Part shown: positions 27,661 through 38,000 of the stretch, piece after piece
Position numbering within the stretch: the first letter of the stretch is position 1
Layout: each line of letters begins with the position of its first letter
NCBI RefSeq assembly: GCF_902712915.1
Contig: NZ_CACTIA010000003.1
Coordinates: forward strand, 62,001-126,000
Direction of reading: 5' to 3'
DNA length: 64,000 nt
DNA from: Acidiphilium sp. C61
GTDB lineage: Bacteria; Pseudomonadota; Alphaproteobacteria; Acetobacterales; Acetobacteraceae
Translations under genes and position numbers: made by a program
The notes under the pieces: model-generated
What the model saw: only the letters and a program-made list of their open reading frames with translations
Database searches by the model: none
Told to the model about the DNA's origin: nothing

Positions 27661-28383
27661 ATGGTGCAAGGCAACAAACCCAATCCGGCACGTCTGCGGA
27701 TCGTTCTGGCCTTCGGCGCGCTCGGGCTATTCGCCGTGGCGGGTGTTGTTGCGCTTGCGGCGGGCCTGTCCTTCCATGGGCTGACCGCCTCGCCGGACGC
27801 AATCGTCCGCATCATCCGCTCCTGGGGCGCATGGGGCGCGCTCGCCGCGATCTCCCTGATGATCGCGCATTCCTTCCTGCCGCTGCCAGCCGAGGTGATC
27901 GCGGTTGCAAACGGCATGATCTTCGGGCCCGTCTGGGGAACCGTGATCACCTGGACCGGCGCGATGCTCGGGGCCTGGGCCGCCTTCGGCCTCGCGCGCC
28001 TCTTCGGCCGCCCCCTCGTCGAGACATTCGTCCCCGCACGATATCGGCACACGCTCGATGACTGGGCGGAAACGCGGGGCGCGATACCACTTCTCATCCT
28101 CCGCCTGATTCCGATCGTCGCGTTCAACCTGATCAACTACGCGGTCGGCCTCGCGCGTATCTCGTGGTGGACCTTCACCTGGACGACCGGCCTTGGAATC
28201 CTCCCCATGACCCTGTTGATGGTGGTACTGGGAGATCGTCTGGCCAGCGTTTCCGGCGAAGCGGGGCTGGTCGTCCTCGCCGGTGTGCTGCTGGCCTGGC
28301 TCGCGGTCAAGCTACTGCGGAAGCGTCTCCCACCGCACCGGCCGGGCCGGAGATCGCCGGCCCGCCCACGCTCTGGATCATGA
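27661..28383 (+). CDS. TVP38/TMEM64-family membrane protein
   Basis: This 240-residue protein has about five or six transmembrane segments and the VTT/SNARE-associated core: MIAHSFLPLPAEVIAVANGM, then FGPVWGTVITWTGAMLGAW, FGLARLFGRPLVE, and RLIPIVAFNLINYAVGLARI. Family members are integral membrane proteins, some with lipid scramblase activity. They are often found beside mercury-resistance genes, which fits the mer remnants just upstream. The ribosome-binding site is weak. Confidence 0.85.
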   Translation: MVQGNKPNPARLRIVLAFGALGLFAVAGVVALAAGLSFHGLTASPDAIVRIIRSWGAWGALAAISLMIAHSFLPLPAEVIAVANGMIFGPVWGTVITWTGAMLGAWAAFGLARLFGRPLVETFVPARYRHTLDDWAETRGAIPLLILRLIPIVAFNLINYAVGLARISWWTFTWTTGLGILPMTLLMVVLGDRLASVSGEAGLVVLAGVLLAWLAVKLLRKRLPPHRPGRRSPARPRSGS

Positions 28384-28545
28384 AGCGTCCCGATGTATTG
28401 GCTCGCCAGTAATGAACGCCGCAAAGCGGGGGCAGTTGGGTTCGACTGCACCCGCGCCCGATCTCGCCGCTAGTATTCCCCGCCAGGCAAAGTTTGGAGT
28501 AGTTCATGGGGCGGGCGATGACCACAAAAACGGAGCCTTCGGGAT

Positions 28546-30606
28546 TTGCTGGGTCACCTCTCTGACACGATCGTTCATGCAGCCCGGACGCACGCGCTAC
28601 TGGCGTATGGTCTAGCCTTCGTGCTGACCGCGGCGGAAGCGTTTCCCGTCATCGGCGCGCTGGTGCCTGGAACCGCCATTATTGTCGGATTGGGCGCTCT
28701 CGTGCCGACGGGCGCCCTGCATTTCTGGCCCCTGGTGGCCTGGTCGACGGGAGGAGCCATCCTGGGCGACGGGCTGCCCTTCTGGTTTGGCTCCCGGTTC
28801 CGGCACCAGGCGACAGGGCTCTGGCCACTGAGCCTGCATCCGGATCTGCTGCCGCGAGGCAAGGCATTCTTCGAGCGCCATGGCGGGTCCGCCGTTATCA
28901 TCGCACGGTTCACGCCAGGCGTGCGGGCTGTTGTGCCCATTGTGGCCGGAGTCAGCGGGATGCGTTCGCTCCGCTTTTATGTGCTCGACGTCGTTTCAGC
29001 GGTCATCTGGGCGCCCGCGCATGTCGGCGCCGGGGTTCTCGTTGGCGCCTCGTTGGCCATTCTGGGCGTCATGGCAGGCAGGCTCGAGGCCCTGCTCATC
29101 GGCTCGATCGTCAGCCTCGTGCTCCTGCTCTGGCTGGTTCCACGGCTTCTCCGTTTTGTGATTAGCTGGTTGGAAAGCAAGCGCGGGCCAGCGCTAGCCT
29201 GGGCCCACGCCGGCAAAGGCAGGATTCGCAGTAACGTGGCTTCCATCCTCGATCCGGCACGGACGGAACTGTCCGGCCTGATCACCCTCGCCGGGGCTCT
29301 TGCGGGCAGCCTCTGGCTTTTGCTCGGCGTTCTGCAGGACCTGATCGCCGGAGATCCGCTGGTTTATGCCGATCACGCGATTCTGCATTTCCTTGAGCCC
29401 TATCGAAGCGGCATACCGATGGAAGCGGCGATGGCGTGCTCCCGGCTTGGCAGCGGTGCGGTCACGCTTGCTGTCGCAGCGGTCGCGCTCGTCTGGCTCG
29501 ACCGGCAGAGTGCGTGGCGTGGTGCGGCCTATGGTATTGCCGCTGTGATCGGTGCCTCCCTGTTCACCGCGGGGCTCGATCTTGCCCTGCATCGCGCGCC
29601 ACCGTCGCCGATTGCGCCCGGCTGGAGCCTTATTCCGTTTCCCGGCGGCGATCTTGCAACCTCATGCGCGGTTTATGGCATCCTGACCGTCATCGCCGGC
29701 CGACGGCTCGGCGCGCGCCCACGTATTGGGCTGATCACGGCAACGGTCCTTTTCGCTGCACTGCAGCTCGGCAGTCGGGTCTATCTCGGGCTGGACTGGT
29801 TTTCATCCGAACTGGCTGCGCTGGGCTTCGGGTTCGCGTGGGCGGCCGGTCTCGGCCTCGCCTATGTTGCGCGTCCGGTCGAACCGGTGGCACCCTGGCG
29901 CCTCGTCGCCATTACGGCGGCTACGCTCGCCATCGCCGGTACGCTGGCGGTCGCCCTCAACCGCAATGCCGATCTGGCGCGTCATGACGTGGGGCGCATG
30001 AGCACGACGATGACGTGCCCTGACTGGCTTCAACACGGTTGGCAAAACCTGCCAACACGCAGCCTCGGCATGCTCGGCAGTTTTTCCGGCTCACTGACGA
30101 TCCAGTGGATTGGCCCGGCCGACGGGCTTCGGCACGCTCTCGCCCAGCTCGGCTGGCGCTCGCCCGCGCCCTGGACATTTCGCAATGCTCTTGAATTTCT
30201 AGCCCCGCACGCAAGCCCAGCCGAGATCCCGGCGCTGCCACGCTGGGATGACGGCCGACGCGCAGACCTGATAATGGTTTTCGTCGGACACGGCCTTGCC
30301 GCCGATAAACGGCTGGTGCTGCGCCTCTGGAAGACGAGTGTATCTGTAACCATGCCGACAGGATCGGTACGGACGCTCAGGATCGGGGAGATCGAGATGC
30401 AAAGGCTGCGAAGGATGGTCTCAACCCTGACAATCCCTGTCTCGGAAGGTTCCGCTTCTACCGTCCTGCCTCGAATCGCGGCGGCATTGCCTGCCTCGCG
30501 GCTGGTGACGCGTGCCGCCGATGGCGCCACCGTCCTGCTCGCCGGTGATCGTGCCGTGGATACGGAGGGATGCCTGACGCAGCACCGTGGGGACGGTGCG
30601 CAATGA
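28546..30606 (+). CDS. DedA - PAP2 phosphatase - LssY_C fusion membrane protein
   Basis: This 686-residue protein starts at TTG. Residues 1-205 form a DedA domain (AEAFPVIGALVPGTAIIVG, FFERHGGSAVIIARFTPGVR). Residues about 225-440 form a PAP2-like phosphatase module. The region about 460-686 is soluble and LssY_C-like (CPDWLQHGWQNLPTRSLGML, IMVFVGHGLAADKRLVLRLW). Such fusions are predicted to act on membrane lipid phosphates or undecaprenyl pyrophosphate. Its stop overlaps the response-regulator ATG (ATGA), so it heads the regulatory operon, an unusual partner. Confidence 0.8.
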   Translation: MLGHLSDTIVHAARTHALLAYGLAFVLTAAEAFPVIGALVPGTAIIVGLGALVPTGALHFWPLVAWSTGGAILGDGLPFWFGSRFRHQATGLWPLSLHPDLLPRGKAFFERHGGSAVIIARFTPGVRAVVPIVAGVSGMRSLRFYVLDVVSAVIWAPAHVGAGVLVGASLAILGVMAGRLEALLIGSIVSLVLLLWLVPRLLRFVISWLESKRGPALAWAHAGKGRIRSNVASILDPARTELSGLITLAGALAGSLWLLLGVLQDLIAGDPLVYADHAILHFLEPYRSGIPMEAAMACSRLGSGAVTLAVAAVALVWLDRQSAWRGAAYGIAAVIGASLFTAGLDLALHRAPPSPIAPGWSLIPFPGGDLATSCAVYGILTVIAGRRLGARPRIGLITATVLFAALQLGSRVYLGLDWFSSELAALGFGFAWAAGLGLAYVARPVEPVAPWRLVAITAATLAIAGTLAVALNRNADLARHDVGRMSTTMTCPDWLQHGWQNLPTRSLGMLGSFSGSLTIQWIGPADGLRHALAQLGWRSPAPWTFRNALEFLAPHASPAEIPALPRWDDGRRADLIMVFVGHGLAADKRLVLRLWKTSVSVTMPTGSVRTLRIGEIEMQRLRRMVSTLTIPVSEGSASTVLPRIAAALPASRLVTRAADGATVLLAGDRAVDTEGCLTQHRGDGAQ

Positions 30607-31280
30607 GGGTTCTTATCGTCGAGGACGAGGCGAAGACCGCGGCTTATCTCCGAAAGGGTCTCGAAGAGAACGGCTTCACGGCGGATGTGGCTACTGATGG
30701 AGAGACGGGGCTCGAATTCGCCCGCCACGGCGGCTACGATGCCATTATTCTCGACATCATGCTGCCACGGCGCAACGGCTTCGAAATCCTCGACGAAATC
30801 CGGCGGCGAGACAGTCAGACCGCCGTGCTTCTACTCACGGCGCGGGACCAGGTGACAGATCGCGTCGCCGGGCTGGAGGCCGGGGCTGACGATTACCTCG
30901 TCAAGCCCTTCGCGTTTTCCGAGCTGCTTGCCCGTGTGCGCACCATTCTGCGGCGAGGGCACGCGCGGCAACCGGCGCTGATCCAGATCGCCGATCTCGA
31001 GATCGACCTCTCGGGACACCGGGCAACGCGAGCGGGTCAGGCGCTCGATCTGACGCCGAAGGAGTTCCGCCTGCTTTCGTTGTTGGCCCGCCGCGCGGGC
31101 GATGTCATCTCCCGAACGGTCATTGCCGAACAGGTCTGGGACATCAATTTCGATTCTGGCACGAACGTCGTCGACGTCCACATGTACCGCCTCCGCGCCA
31201 AGCTGGACGACCCGTTCTCCCGCCGCCTGATCCACACCGTTCGTGGCGTGGGTTACGTGCTCGAAGACTGTGGCGGCTGA
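30603..31280 (+). CDS. OmpR-family response regulator (CusR/CopR-like)
   Basis: This 225-residue protein has a receiver domain with phospho-acceptor Asp51 (AIILDIMLPRRNGFEIL), the acidic pair ED at 8-9, Thr/Ser in LLLTARDQ and Lys in YLVKPFAF. An OmpR winged-helix domain (ALDLTPKEFRLLSLLARRAG, VDVHMYRLRAKLDDPF) ends in TVRGVGYVLED. The chosen ATG overlaps the upstream stop. It probably activates the RND operon on metal stress. Confidence 0.93.
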   Translation: MRVLIVEDEAKTAAYLRKGLEENGFTADVATDGETGLEFARHGGYDAIILDIMLPRRNGFEILDEIRRRDSQTAVLLLTARDQVTDRVAGLEAGADDYLVKPFAFSELLARVRTILRRGHARQPALIQIADLEIDLSGHRATRAGQALDLTPKEFRLLSLLARRAGDVISRTVIAEQVWDINFDSGTNVVDVHMYRLRAKLDDPFSRRLIHTVRGVGYVLEDCGG

Positions 31281-31308
31281 TCCTGAAGCGCCGAGCGCTG
31301 GCGGATCG

Positions 31309-32652
31309 ATGTCCCTGCGGATGACCGCGTGGTATGCAGGGACGGCGTTCCTGCTCGTCCTGCTGGCCACTAGTCTCCTGACCTGGTCGTTTGGCGCGCG
31401 CATCGCCAGGCAGGAAGACCGCACGCTGCACGTGCTCGCACAGATCGCCCGCCCGCTGGGCGGCGCTGCCGATCCGTCCGCATCGCAGGCCATTGCATCG
31501 GCGCTTGAGCGAGCGGGCAACACCCGCGAGATCCAGTTCCGCGTCATCGGCCCGCACGGTCGGATCACAATCCAGTCAAAGGGCAATCATCTGCCTCTGC
31601 CATCATCGGTCGGCTTGCCGAACGTCGCCACGCTTGATAGCGGCGGGATGGCGTTTCGTGTTCTCACCCAGCCCCTGCCGAACGGCTTCATGCTGCAGAT
31701 CGCCATCGCCAGCCCCGGCTCGCAGGCCCTCCTGCTCCGTTACCGCGAAACCCTTACCCTGATTCTTGCGGTGTCGATCATCCTCTGCGCCGTGCTCGGA
31801 TATCTCATCGCCCGTTCGGGCATGCGCCCGATCGAGCGCATTGCCGAAACGGCCGAAAACATCCGCCTTTCGACCCTGCATGAACGTCTCGACGTCGCAG
31901 GGCTTCCCGCCGAACTCGCCGCGCTCGCCAACACGTTCAACCTGATGTTGGACCGGCTTGAGCAATCCTTCCTCCAGCTCTCCCAATTCTCGGCTGACCT
32001 CGCGCACGAGCTGCGCACGCCGATCAGCAATCTGCGCGGCGAGCTGGAAGTTGCGTTATCGAGGCCCCGCTCTGACGATACTTATCGGGAAGTCCTCGGC
32101 TCCGCACTCGAGGAATACACTCGCATCAGCCGGGTCATTCAGAGCCTCCTGTTCCTTGCCCGCGCCGAGATGGTCGGGGCTCCACCCGCCGTTGAAGCTC
32201 TTGATCTTGCCAGCGAGATCGCAACGGTTCTCGAATTCTACCAGCCGATGGCGGCGGAGGCGGGGCTGTCGCTGACCGCCCGCGTCCGCCCGGGACTACC
32301 GATCAGGTTCGACCGCATTCTCCTCCAGCAGGCGCTCGGCAATCTGGTGGCCAATGCAATCGCCCATACCGGCACCGGCGGGCAGATCACCATCGAAGTT
32401 GCGGAGGTGCTGGAACAGCTCTCCATCCGCATAAAGGATACCGGGCAGGGGATCGCACCCGAGCATCTGCCGCATGTGTTCGACCGGTTCTATCGCGCCG
32501 ATCCCGCGCGTTCGCATGTCGGCGGCAATCTCGGGCTCGGCCTCGCCGTGGTTCGCGCGATCATGGACCTGCACGGGGGCCGGGTTTCCATTGAAAGCAC
32601 GCAGGGTCAGGGCACCACCGTATCGCTACTGGTGGCAGCGACCGCGCGCTAA
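31309..32652 (+). CDS. Heavy-metal-type sensor histidine kinase (CusS-like)
   Basis: This protein of about 447 residues begins MSLRMTAWYAGTAFLLVLLA, its first membrane segment. A periplasmic region of about 130 residues and a second segment (LTLILAVSIILCAVLGYLIA) follow. Then come a HAMP domain (SGMRPIERIAETAENIR), the phospho-acceptor box DLAHELRTPISNLRGELEV, and the N, G1 and G2 boxes (QALGNLVANAIAHT, IKDTGQGIAPEHLPHVF, GGNLGLGLAVVRAIM). A GTG at 31270 is an alternative start overlapping the regulator gene. It pairs with the regulator immediately upstream. Confidence 0.92.
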   Translation: MSLRMTAWYAGTAFLLVLLATSLLTWSFGARIARQEDRTLHVLAQIARPLGGAADPSASQAIASALERAGNTREIQFRVIGPHGRITIQSKGNHLPLPSSVGLPNVATLDSGGMAFRVLTQPLPNGFMLQIAIASPGSQALLLRYRETLTLILAVSIILCAVLGYLIARSGMRPIERIAETAENIRLSTLHERLDVAGLPAELAALANTFNLMLDRLEQSFLQLSQFSADLAHELRTPISNLRGELEVALSRPRSDDTYREVLGSALEEYTRISRVIQSLLFLARAEMVGAPPAVEALDLASEIATVLEFYQPMAAEAGLSLTARVRPGLPIRFDRILLQQALGNLVANAIAHTGTGGQITIEVAEVLEQLSIRIKDTGQGIAPEHLPHVFDRFYRADPARSHVGGNLGLGLAVVRAIMDLHGGRVSIESTQGQGTTVSLLVAATAR

Positions 32653-32751
32653 TCCCGAAACGGTGAGCCCAAACTGACGAAATCGTCATTCTGGCGAGGC
32701 GGAAACGTCATTCTCGCCGGCTAAAGCGCGAACTCTTTTCCGCTTGAAGCC

Positions 32752-34128
32752 ATGAAGAAAACGTCCCGACACCTCCGTTTCAGACCCAGCCGCGTCGGTG
32801 CTCTTGCGCTTGCGACACTGCTTGCCGGCTGTGCGCGGTATCAGCCGGCGCCGTTGCATCCCGGTACTTCGGCCACGGCACTGCTCGGCCGCCGTCTCGA
32901 CGAGCCGGCGCTTGGCCAATTCCTCGCGGCTATGGGCGTGCATCCGCGCGGACACTGGGGATTGCGGGCTCTGACGCTCGTCGCCGTCTATGAGCGGCCA
33001 GATCTGCGGATCAGCGTCGCCGCCTATAACGCCGCGAAGGCGGCGGTGACGACGGCCCAGCAGATCCCGAACCCCACGCTTTCCCTCGCGCCCAGCTTCA
33101 ACGCGACGCAAGCCTTCCCTTCGCCAATCAAGATCGGGCCGGTCATCAGTTTTCTCGTCTCCAATCTCGGTGCTCGCGAGGCTGGCATCGCCGCCGCGCG
33201 GGATCGCCAGCAAGCCGCGCGAATACTCATCGCTGCCGCGGCATGGCGGGAACGCAGCAACGTCCGCAACGCGCTGCTCACACTCTGGCTCGATGAACGG
33301 ATCGCCAGGATCAAGGCGCGCGTCGCCAGCTATGCCGCGACAGCGTCCCGCCTCGTAGCACAGCGCGTGACCTCTGGGATGCTTGCTGATACCGTGCTCG
33401 CCAGCACAACCGAGGCGGCGAACAAGGCAAGCTTTGGCGCCGCTGAAGCGCGGGTCCAGATCGGAATGGACCGGGCCCACTTGGCCGCTGCGATCGGAAT
33501 GCCGGCGGCGGCGCTTCGAGGTAAGCACCTTTCATTCACCGCCTTTGAGCATCCGTTGCCGCCGGCCAATCTCGCCGCTCTTACACGCACGGCGCTGGTA
33601 ACCAGTCCATCAGTCGTCGGGGCCTACAAGAATTATCGCGCGGCCGACGCTTCTCTCCGCAAAGCGATCGACCAGCAGTTTCCAGGCTTTCGTATTGGCT
33701 CCGGGTATCACTACGATCAGGGCGCCAGCAAGTTCATACTTGCCCTCTCGCTGCCGCTGCCAATTCTCAACCAGAATCAGGGCCCGATCGCCGAGGCGCG
33801 TGCAAGGCGCCAGCTTGCGGCGGCCCTGTTCGATCGGGCGCAGGTGCGCGTTCTCCACGAGATCGACGCAGCCAAGGCCGCTCTGCAAGGCAGCGTGAGC
33901 GTTGCGCGCGCGGCACGGCTACTCCTCGCAACCGCCCGCGAGCGCGAACGCCAGGCTATTGAAGCTTACCGCGCCGGTGCGACCGGCCAGCTGCGCATGG
34001 TCGAGGCCGAACAGCAGGCAACCCTGGTCCGCGAACAGGAGCTGACCACGGATGCTCAGCGATTACGCGCCCTCGCAGCCCTGGCCGACGCGCTCCATCA
34101 CCCCATTTTCCGGGAGAGCCACTCATGA
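32752..34128 (+). CDS. TolC-family outer-membrane efflux lipoprotein
   Basis: This 458-residue protein has a lipoprotein signal: a basic start, a hydrophobic run ALALATLLAGC and the lipobox Leu-Ala-Gly-Cys near residue 24. Two repeats rich in alternating helices and strands follow, typical of the TolC/OprM fold (ADTVLASTTEAANKASFGAA, GYHYDQGASKFILALSLPLP). It forms the outer-membrane channel of the RND pump. Its stop overlaps the next gene by 4 bases. Confidence 0.88.
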   Translation: MKKTSRHLRFRPSRVGALALATLLAGCARYQPAPLHPGTSATALLGRRLDEPALGQFLAAMGVHPRGHWGLRALTLVAVYERPDLRISVAAYNAAKAAVTTAQQIPNPTLSLAPSFNATQAFPSPIKIGPVISFLVSNLGAREAGIAAARDRQQAARILIAAAAWRERSNVRNALLTLWLDERIARIKARVASYAATASRLVAQRVTSGMLADTVLASTTEAANKASFGAAEARVQIGMDRAHLAAAIGMPAAALRGKHLSFTAFEHPLPPANLAALTRTALVTSPSVVGAYKNYRAADASLRKAIDQQFPGFRIGSGYHYDQGASKFILALSLPLPILNQNQGPIAEARARRQLAAALFDRAQVRVLHEIDAAKAALQGSVSVARAARLLLATARERERQAIEAYRAGATGQLRMVEAEQQATLVREQELTTDAQRLRALAALADALHHPIFRESHS

Positions 34129-35051
34129 AGCAGCATCTGCAGGCCATCGCGGCAAGCCTATCACTTGTTTGCGCCGCAGCTGTCGCGCATGCCGCGGCCC
34201 TGCGCAGCGTGACGATCAATGCGGCCACGATGAGCAGCGGCCTCATCAAGACGAGCGTCCTGCGCCTTGAGACTAAACATCCCGGCTTCGCGGCTTACGG
34301 CATGGTGATCGATCCCACGCCGGTCATCACCTTGCGGCACCGGATCGTCTCAGCACGCGCAAAGCTGACGCTGGACGATGCAAATCTCGCCCGCGCCCGG
34401 AAGCTTTATCGATCTGGAGGTAACGTCTCCAAGGCCAGCCTGCAGCAGATCCAGGCTAAAACCGCCATTGCGCAAGCGCGTGTCGAGGAATTGCTGGCCC
34501 AGGCGAAAGCGCGCTATGGCGCCGCCCTCGGAGCGGCGATCGCCGATAATGGCCCCTCGTTCAGGACAATCAGCACTGGCGGTTCGCTTGTCTCGGTTGT
34601 GCAGGCAGTTGCCACACTTGTATCCCCGCCGGCCGCATTCGCTAGGGCGCCGGATGGGTCTCGCGTCACGCTACGCCCTGTCGGGTCTGCCGGCAGGATC
34701 CCGAAGGGCTTGCTGGGGCAAACCTTTTTCTACACTGGCCCCGCACTGCCCATCGGCGCACCGCTCGCCATCACGCTCCGCGCGCCTGGCGTTGTCACCG
34801 GCTACGATATACCCGCGGCTGCGCTGGTCTGGCACGACAATGGGCCCTTCATCTTCGTCCGGATCGGCGCCAGCCGTTTCGCGATGTACCGTGTTACCAG
34901 ATCGCACCCGCTGTACCATTCGGGCACCATCTCGGGCTTCTTCGTGCCCGGCACAGACCTGCCGGCCCACCCGGCGATCGTAACGGCGGGGGCCGGACTG
35001 CTGAACTCGGCGCTGGCCGGCGGCGACGCATCCGCTGCGAACGACGACTGA
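34125..35051 (+). CDS. Short RND membrane-fusion (periplasmic adaptor) protein
   Basis: This 308-residue protein has a cleavable signal peptide (LSLVCAAAVAHA). It shows the adaptor helical hairpin (LDDANLARARKLYRSGGNVS, KASLQQIQAKTAIAQARVEE) and a C-terminal beta domain (VVTGYDIPAAALVWHDNGPF). It is shorter than CusB/CzcB proteins and lacks obvious His/Met-rich metal-binding tails, so substrate cannot be inferred. It sits between the TolC and RND pump genes and overlaps the TolC gene (ATGA). Confidence 0.8.
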   Translation: MKQHLQAIAASLSLVCAAAVAHAAALRSVTINAATMSSGLIKTSVLRLETKHPGFAAYGMVIDPTPVITLRHRIVSARAKLTLDDANLARARKLYRSGGNVSKASLQQIQAKTAIAQARVEELLAQAKARYGAALGAAIADNGPSFRTISTGGSLVSVVQAVATLVSPPAAFARAPDGSRVTLRPVGSAGRIPKGLLGQTFFYTGPALPIGAPLAITLRAPGVVTGYDIPAAALVWHDNGPFIFVRIGASRFAMYRVTRSHPLYHSGTISGFFVPGTDLPAHPAIVTAGAGLLNSALAGGDASAANDD

Positions 35052-35060
35052 GATAATCTT

Positions 35061-38000
35061 ATGCTGTCCCCTATCGTCCGTGCCGCCCTGCGCTACCGCC
35101 TCGTCGTCGTGCTTCTGATCTCAGGCTTGGCAGCCCTCCAGCTCTCCCGACTGCCTACCGCCCGCTATGATGTCTTCCCGACCTTCACCGCCCCCACCGT
35201 CGTGATTCAGACAGCGGCGCCCGGCTTCAGCGCGCTGCAGACCGAGCAAGTGGTCACCGATCGCATCGAACGCACCCTTACCGGCCTGCCCGGCCTTGCG
35301 AAGATGCGCTCATCCTCGGAGTCGGGCCTGTCCGTCATCCATCTCGTCTTTCACGGCGGCACCGATCCGTATCAGGACAGGCAGCGCATCGCCGCGCGCC
35401 TGAGCGAGCTTGGCGGGGCTCTCCCGGCCGGGATCCTGCCCCGCCTCGCGCCGATGCAGTCCTCCACCGGCACTGCACTCGAAATCGGCCTCTATCCCAA
35501 GCGCGACATGTCGCTCGAACATCTGACCGCCATCGCCGAAACCGGACTGCGACCCGCCCTGCAGGCGGTGCCCGGCGTTGCGAATGTCGTTATCTTCGGC
35601 GCACGCCCGCCACAGCTGGATGTCGAGGTCCAGCCCCGATCTCTCATCGCCACGGGCTTCACCATGCAGGATGTGGCGCGTGCCGCCAGGCAAGGCAGCG
35701 CCGTGCTTGGCGCCGGCTTCATCGACAACGGCAACCAGCGGTTTGTGCTTGCCCCTCACGGCCAGGCACGCACTGCTGCCGCCCTCGCGAAGACCTGGCT
35801 CGGCACCAGCGATGGTGCGCCGATCAGCCTCGGCGATGTGGCAAGTGTTCGGTTGTCGGCACCGCCTAGGTACGGCGCGGCGCTGATCCACGGTCATCCT
35901 GGCCTGCTGATGATCGTCTCCTCGCTCTACGGCGCGAACACGCTTGCGGTGGCCGACCAGGCGGCCCGAACGGTCGCGCGGCTGACGCCGGGCCTTGAGG
36001 CGCAAGGGATCGAGATTGATCCCAAAGCCTTCACGCCGGCTACGTTCATTCATGTCGCACTGGCCGATCTCGGCCATGTGCTGCTGATCGGCGCAGCGCT
36101 CATCCTGCTTGTCCTGCTCATCGCGCTGCGAGACTGGCGGGCCTCAGTCATCTCTTTTGTGGCTATCCCGGTCTCGCTGCTTGCCGCCACTGCGATCATC
36201 ACGGCCCTCGGGATCACGCTGAACACGATGGCGCTCGCGGGGCTTGCGATCGCACTCGGCGAACTCGTCGATGATGCGGTCGTCGATGTCGAAAACATCA
36301 CCCGCCGCCTGCGCGAGAACCGTATCGCCGGCAGCCCGGAACCACCGCTCCGCGTCATCTTCAGGGCATCGCTGGAAGTGCGGAGTGCCATCATTTTCGC
36401 CAGTGCCGCCGTCGCCATCGCCTTCACCCCGGTGATCGCACTCGGTGGTGTCGCAGGCCGGCTCTTCGCCCCCCTCGGGATTGCCTACATCGCCGCGATC
36501 GGCGCGTCACTCGTCGTCGCGCTGGTCCTTACTCCGGCCCTCGCCGCGCTGCTCCTGGTTCGGCCCGCCGCGGCAGCGGACCACACGCCGCCGATCGCAC
36601 TGCTGCGCCCGGCTTATCGCAGCGCGCTCGGCAGGCTGGAACATCACGGACGTGCCTTCATCGCCGGCGCGCTCGCCCTGATCCTGCTGGCCGGTATCAG
36701 TATCCCGCTGCTGCAAACTCGGTTCCTGCCGCGCTTTCGAGAAAACGACGTCATCGTCCATTATCTCGCCGCACCTGGCACGTCGATCGACGCGATGCTC
36801 GCCATTGGCAGGCTCGCGATCCACACGCTCGAGAACCTCCCCTCGGTCGGGGATGTCGTGATGCATATCGGCCGCGCTTCGATGAGCAACGGCCATGCTG
36901 GGGTGAACAAGGCCGAGATCGACATCACGCTCAGCAAAACCGGCAACCACCATGTCGAACGATCGACGCGGCAGATCCTGGCGTCGGTCGACCATATCGA
37001 CGGTCTGTCCTGGTGGTCGCGCACATTCCTCAGCGAGCGTGTCGATGAAAGCCTTTCCGGCGTCACCGCCCCGGTGACCGTTTCGGTATTTGGCCCCTCC
37101 CTCGATGCGATCGACATCGCAGCGGCGCGGATCGTGGCGGCGGCACACGGGGTGCCTGGCGTGCGCGCAGCAAGCATGGCGGCTGTCCAGCAGGTGCCCG
37201 CCCTCACGATTGACCTGAACCGCGCAGCGATGCTGCGATACGGCATCACCCCTCGCGCGGCGCTCGAGGCGATGAAGATCGCTTATTCAGGCGGCACCGT
37301 CGGCCATGTCTATCGCGGTACTCTCGTTGAGCCGATCGTTGTCACGCTGCCCGCAGCACTCCGCCATCAACCGGCTGCGATCGGCGACCTCCCGGTCGCG
37401 GCGGAAGGCGGCATGATCGTGCCCCTCGACCGTATCGCAACAATTCGCCAGACGCTGGTTCCGGCGCAGATCCTGCACAACGACGGTCGACGCGTTCAGG
37501 TCGTCACTGTCCAGGTTGCGCATGGCCAGGCAGCCCCGGTGATCCGCGGCCTACGCCAGCGGCTTGCCAAGCTGCGGCTGGGCACGGATGTTTACGTCCG
37601 CTATGGCGGCACGGCCGTTGCCGGAGGCACTGCTCGGCGCGAGCTTGCCGTCCGCGCCGCCATCGCTCTTGCCGGCATTCTGATCCTGATGGCGCTCGCC
37701 CTGCGCGAGACACGAGCTGTCGTGCTCATCATGGTGATTCTTCCAGTCGCCTTCTCGGGCGGCATCGCGGCGATATGGACCTTCCTCGGCGGCCATCTCG
37801 AACTTGGCGCCATGGTCGGACTCGCGACGCTGTTCGGCCTCACGCTGCGCAACGGCTTGCTGCTCCTGATTCACATGCGCCGGCTCATGGAGGGCAGCGG
37901 CAAACCATGGTCAGCAGAGATAGCACGCCAAGCCGCGGCCGACCGGCTTCCGGCAATCCTGATCACCGCCTGTGTAACCGCCCTCGGCCTCCTCCCGCTC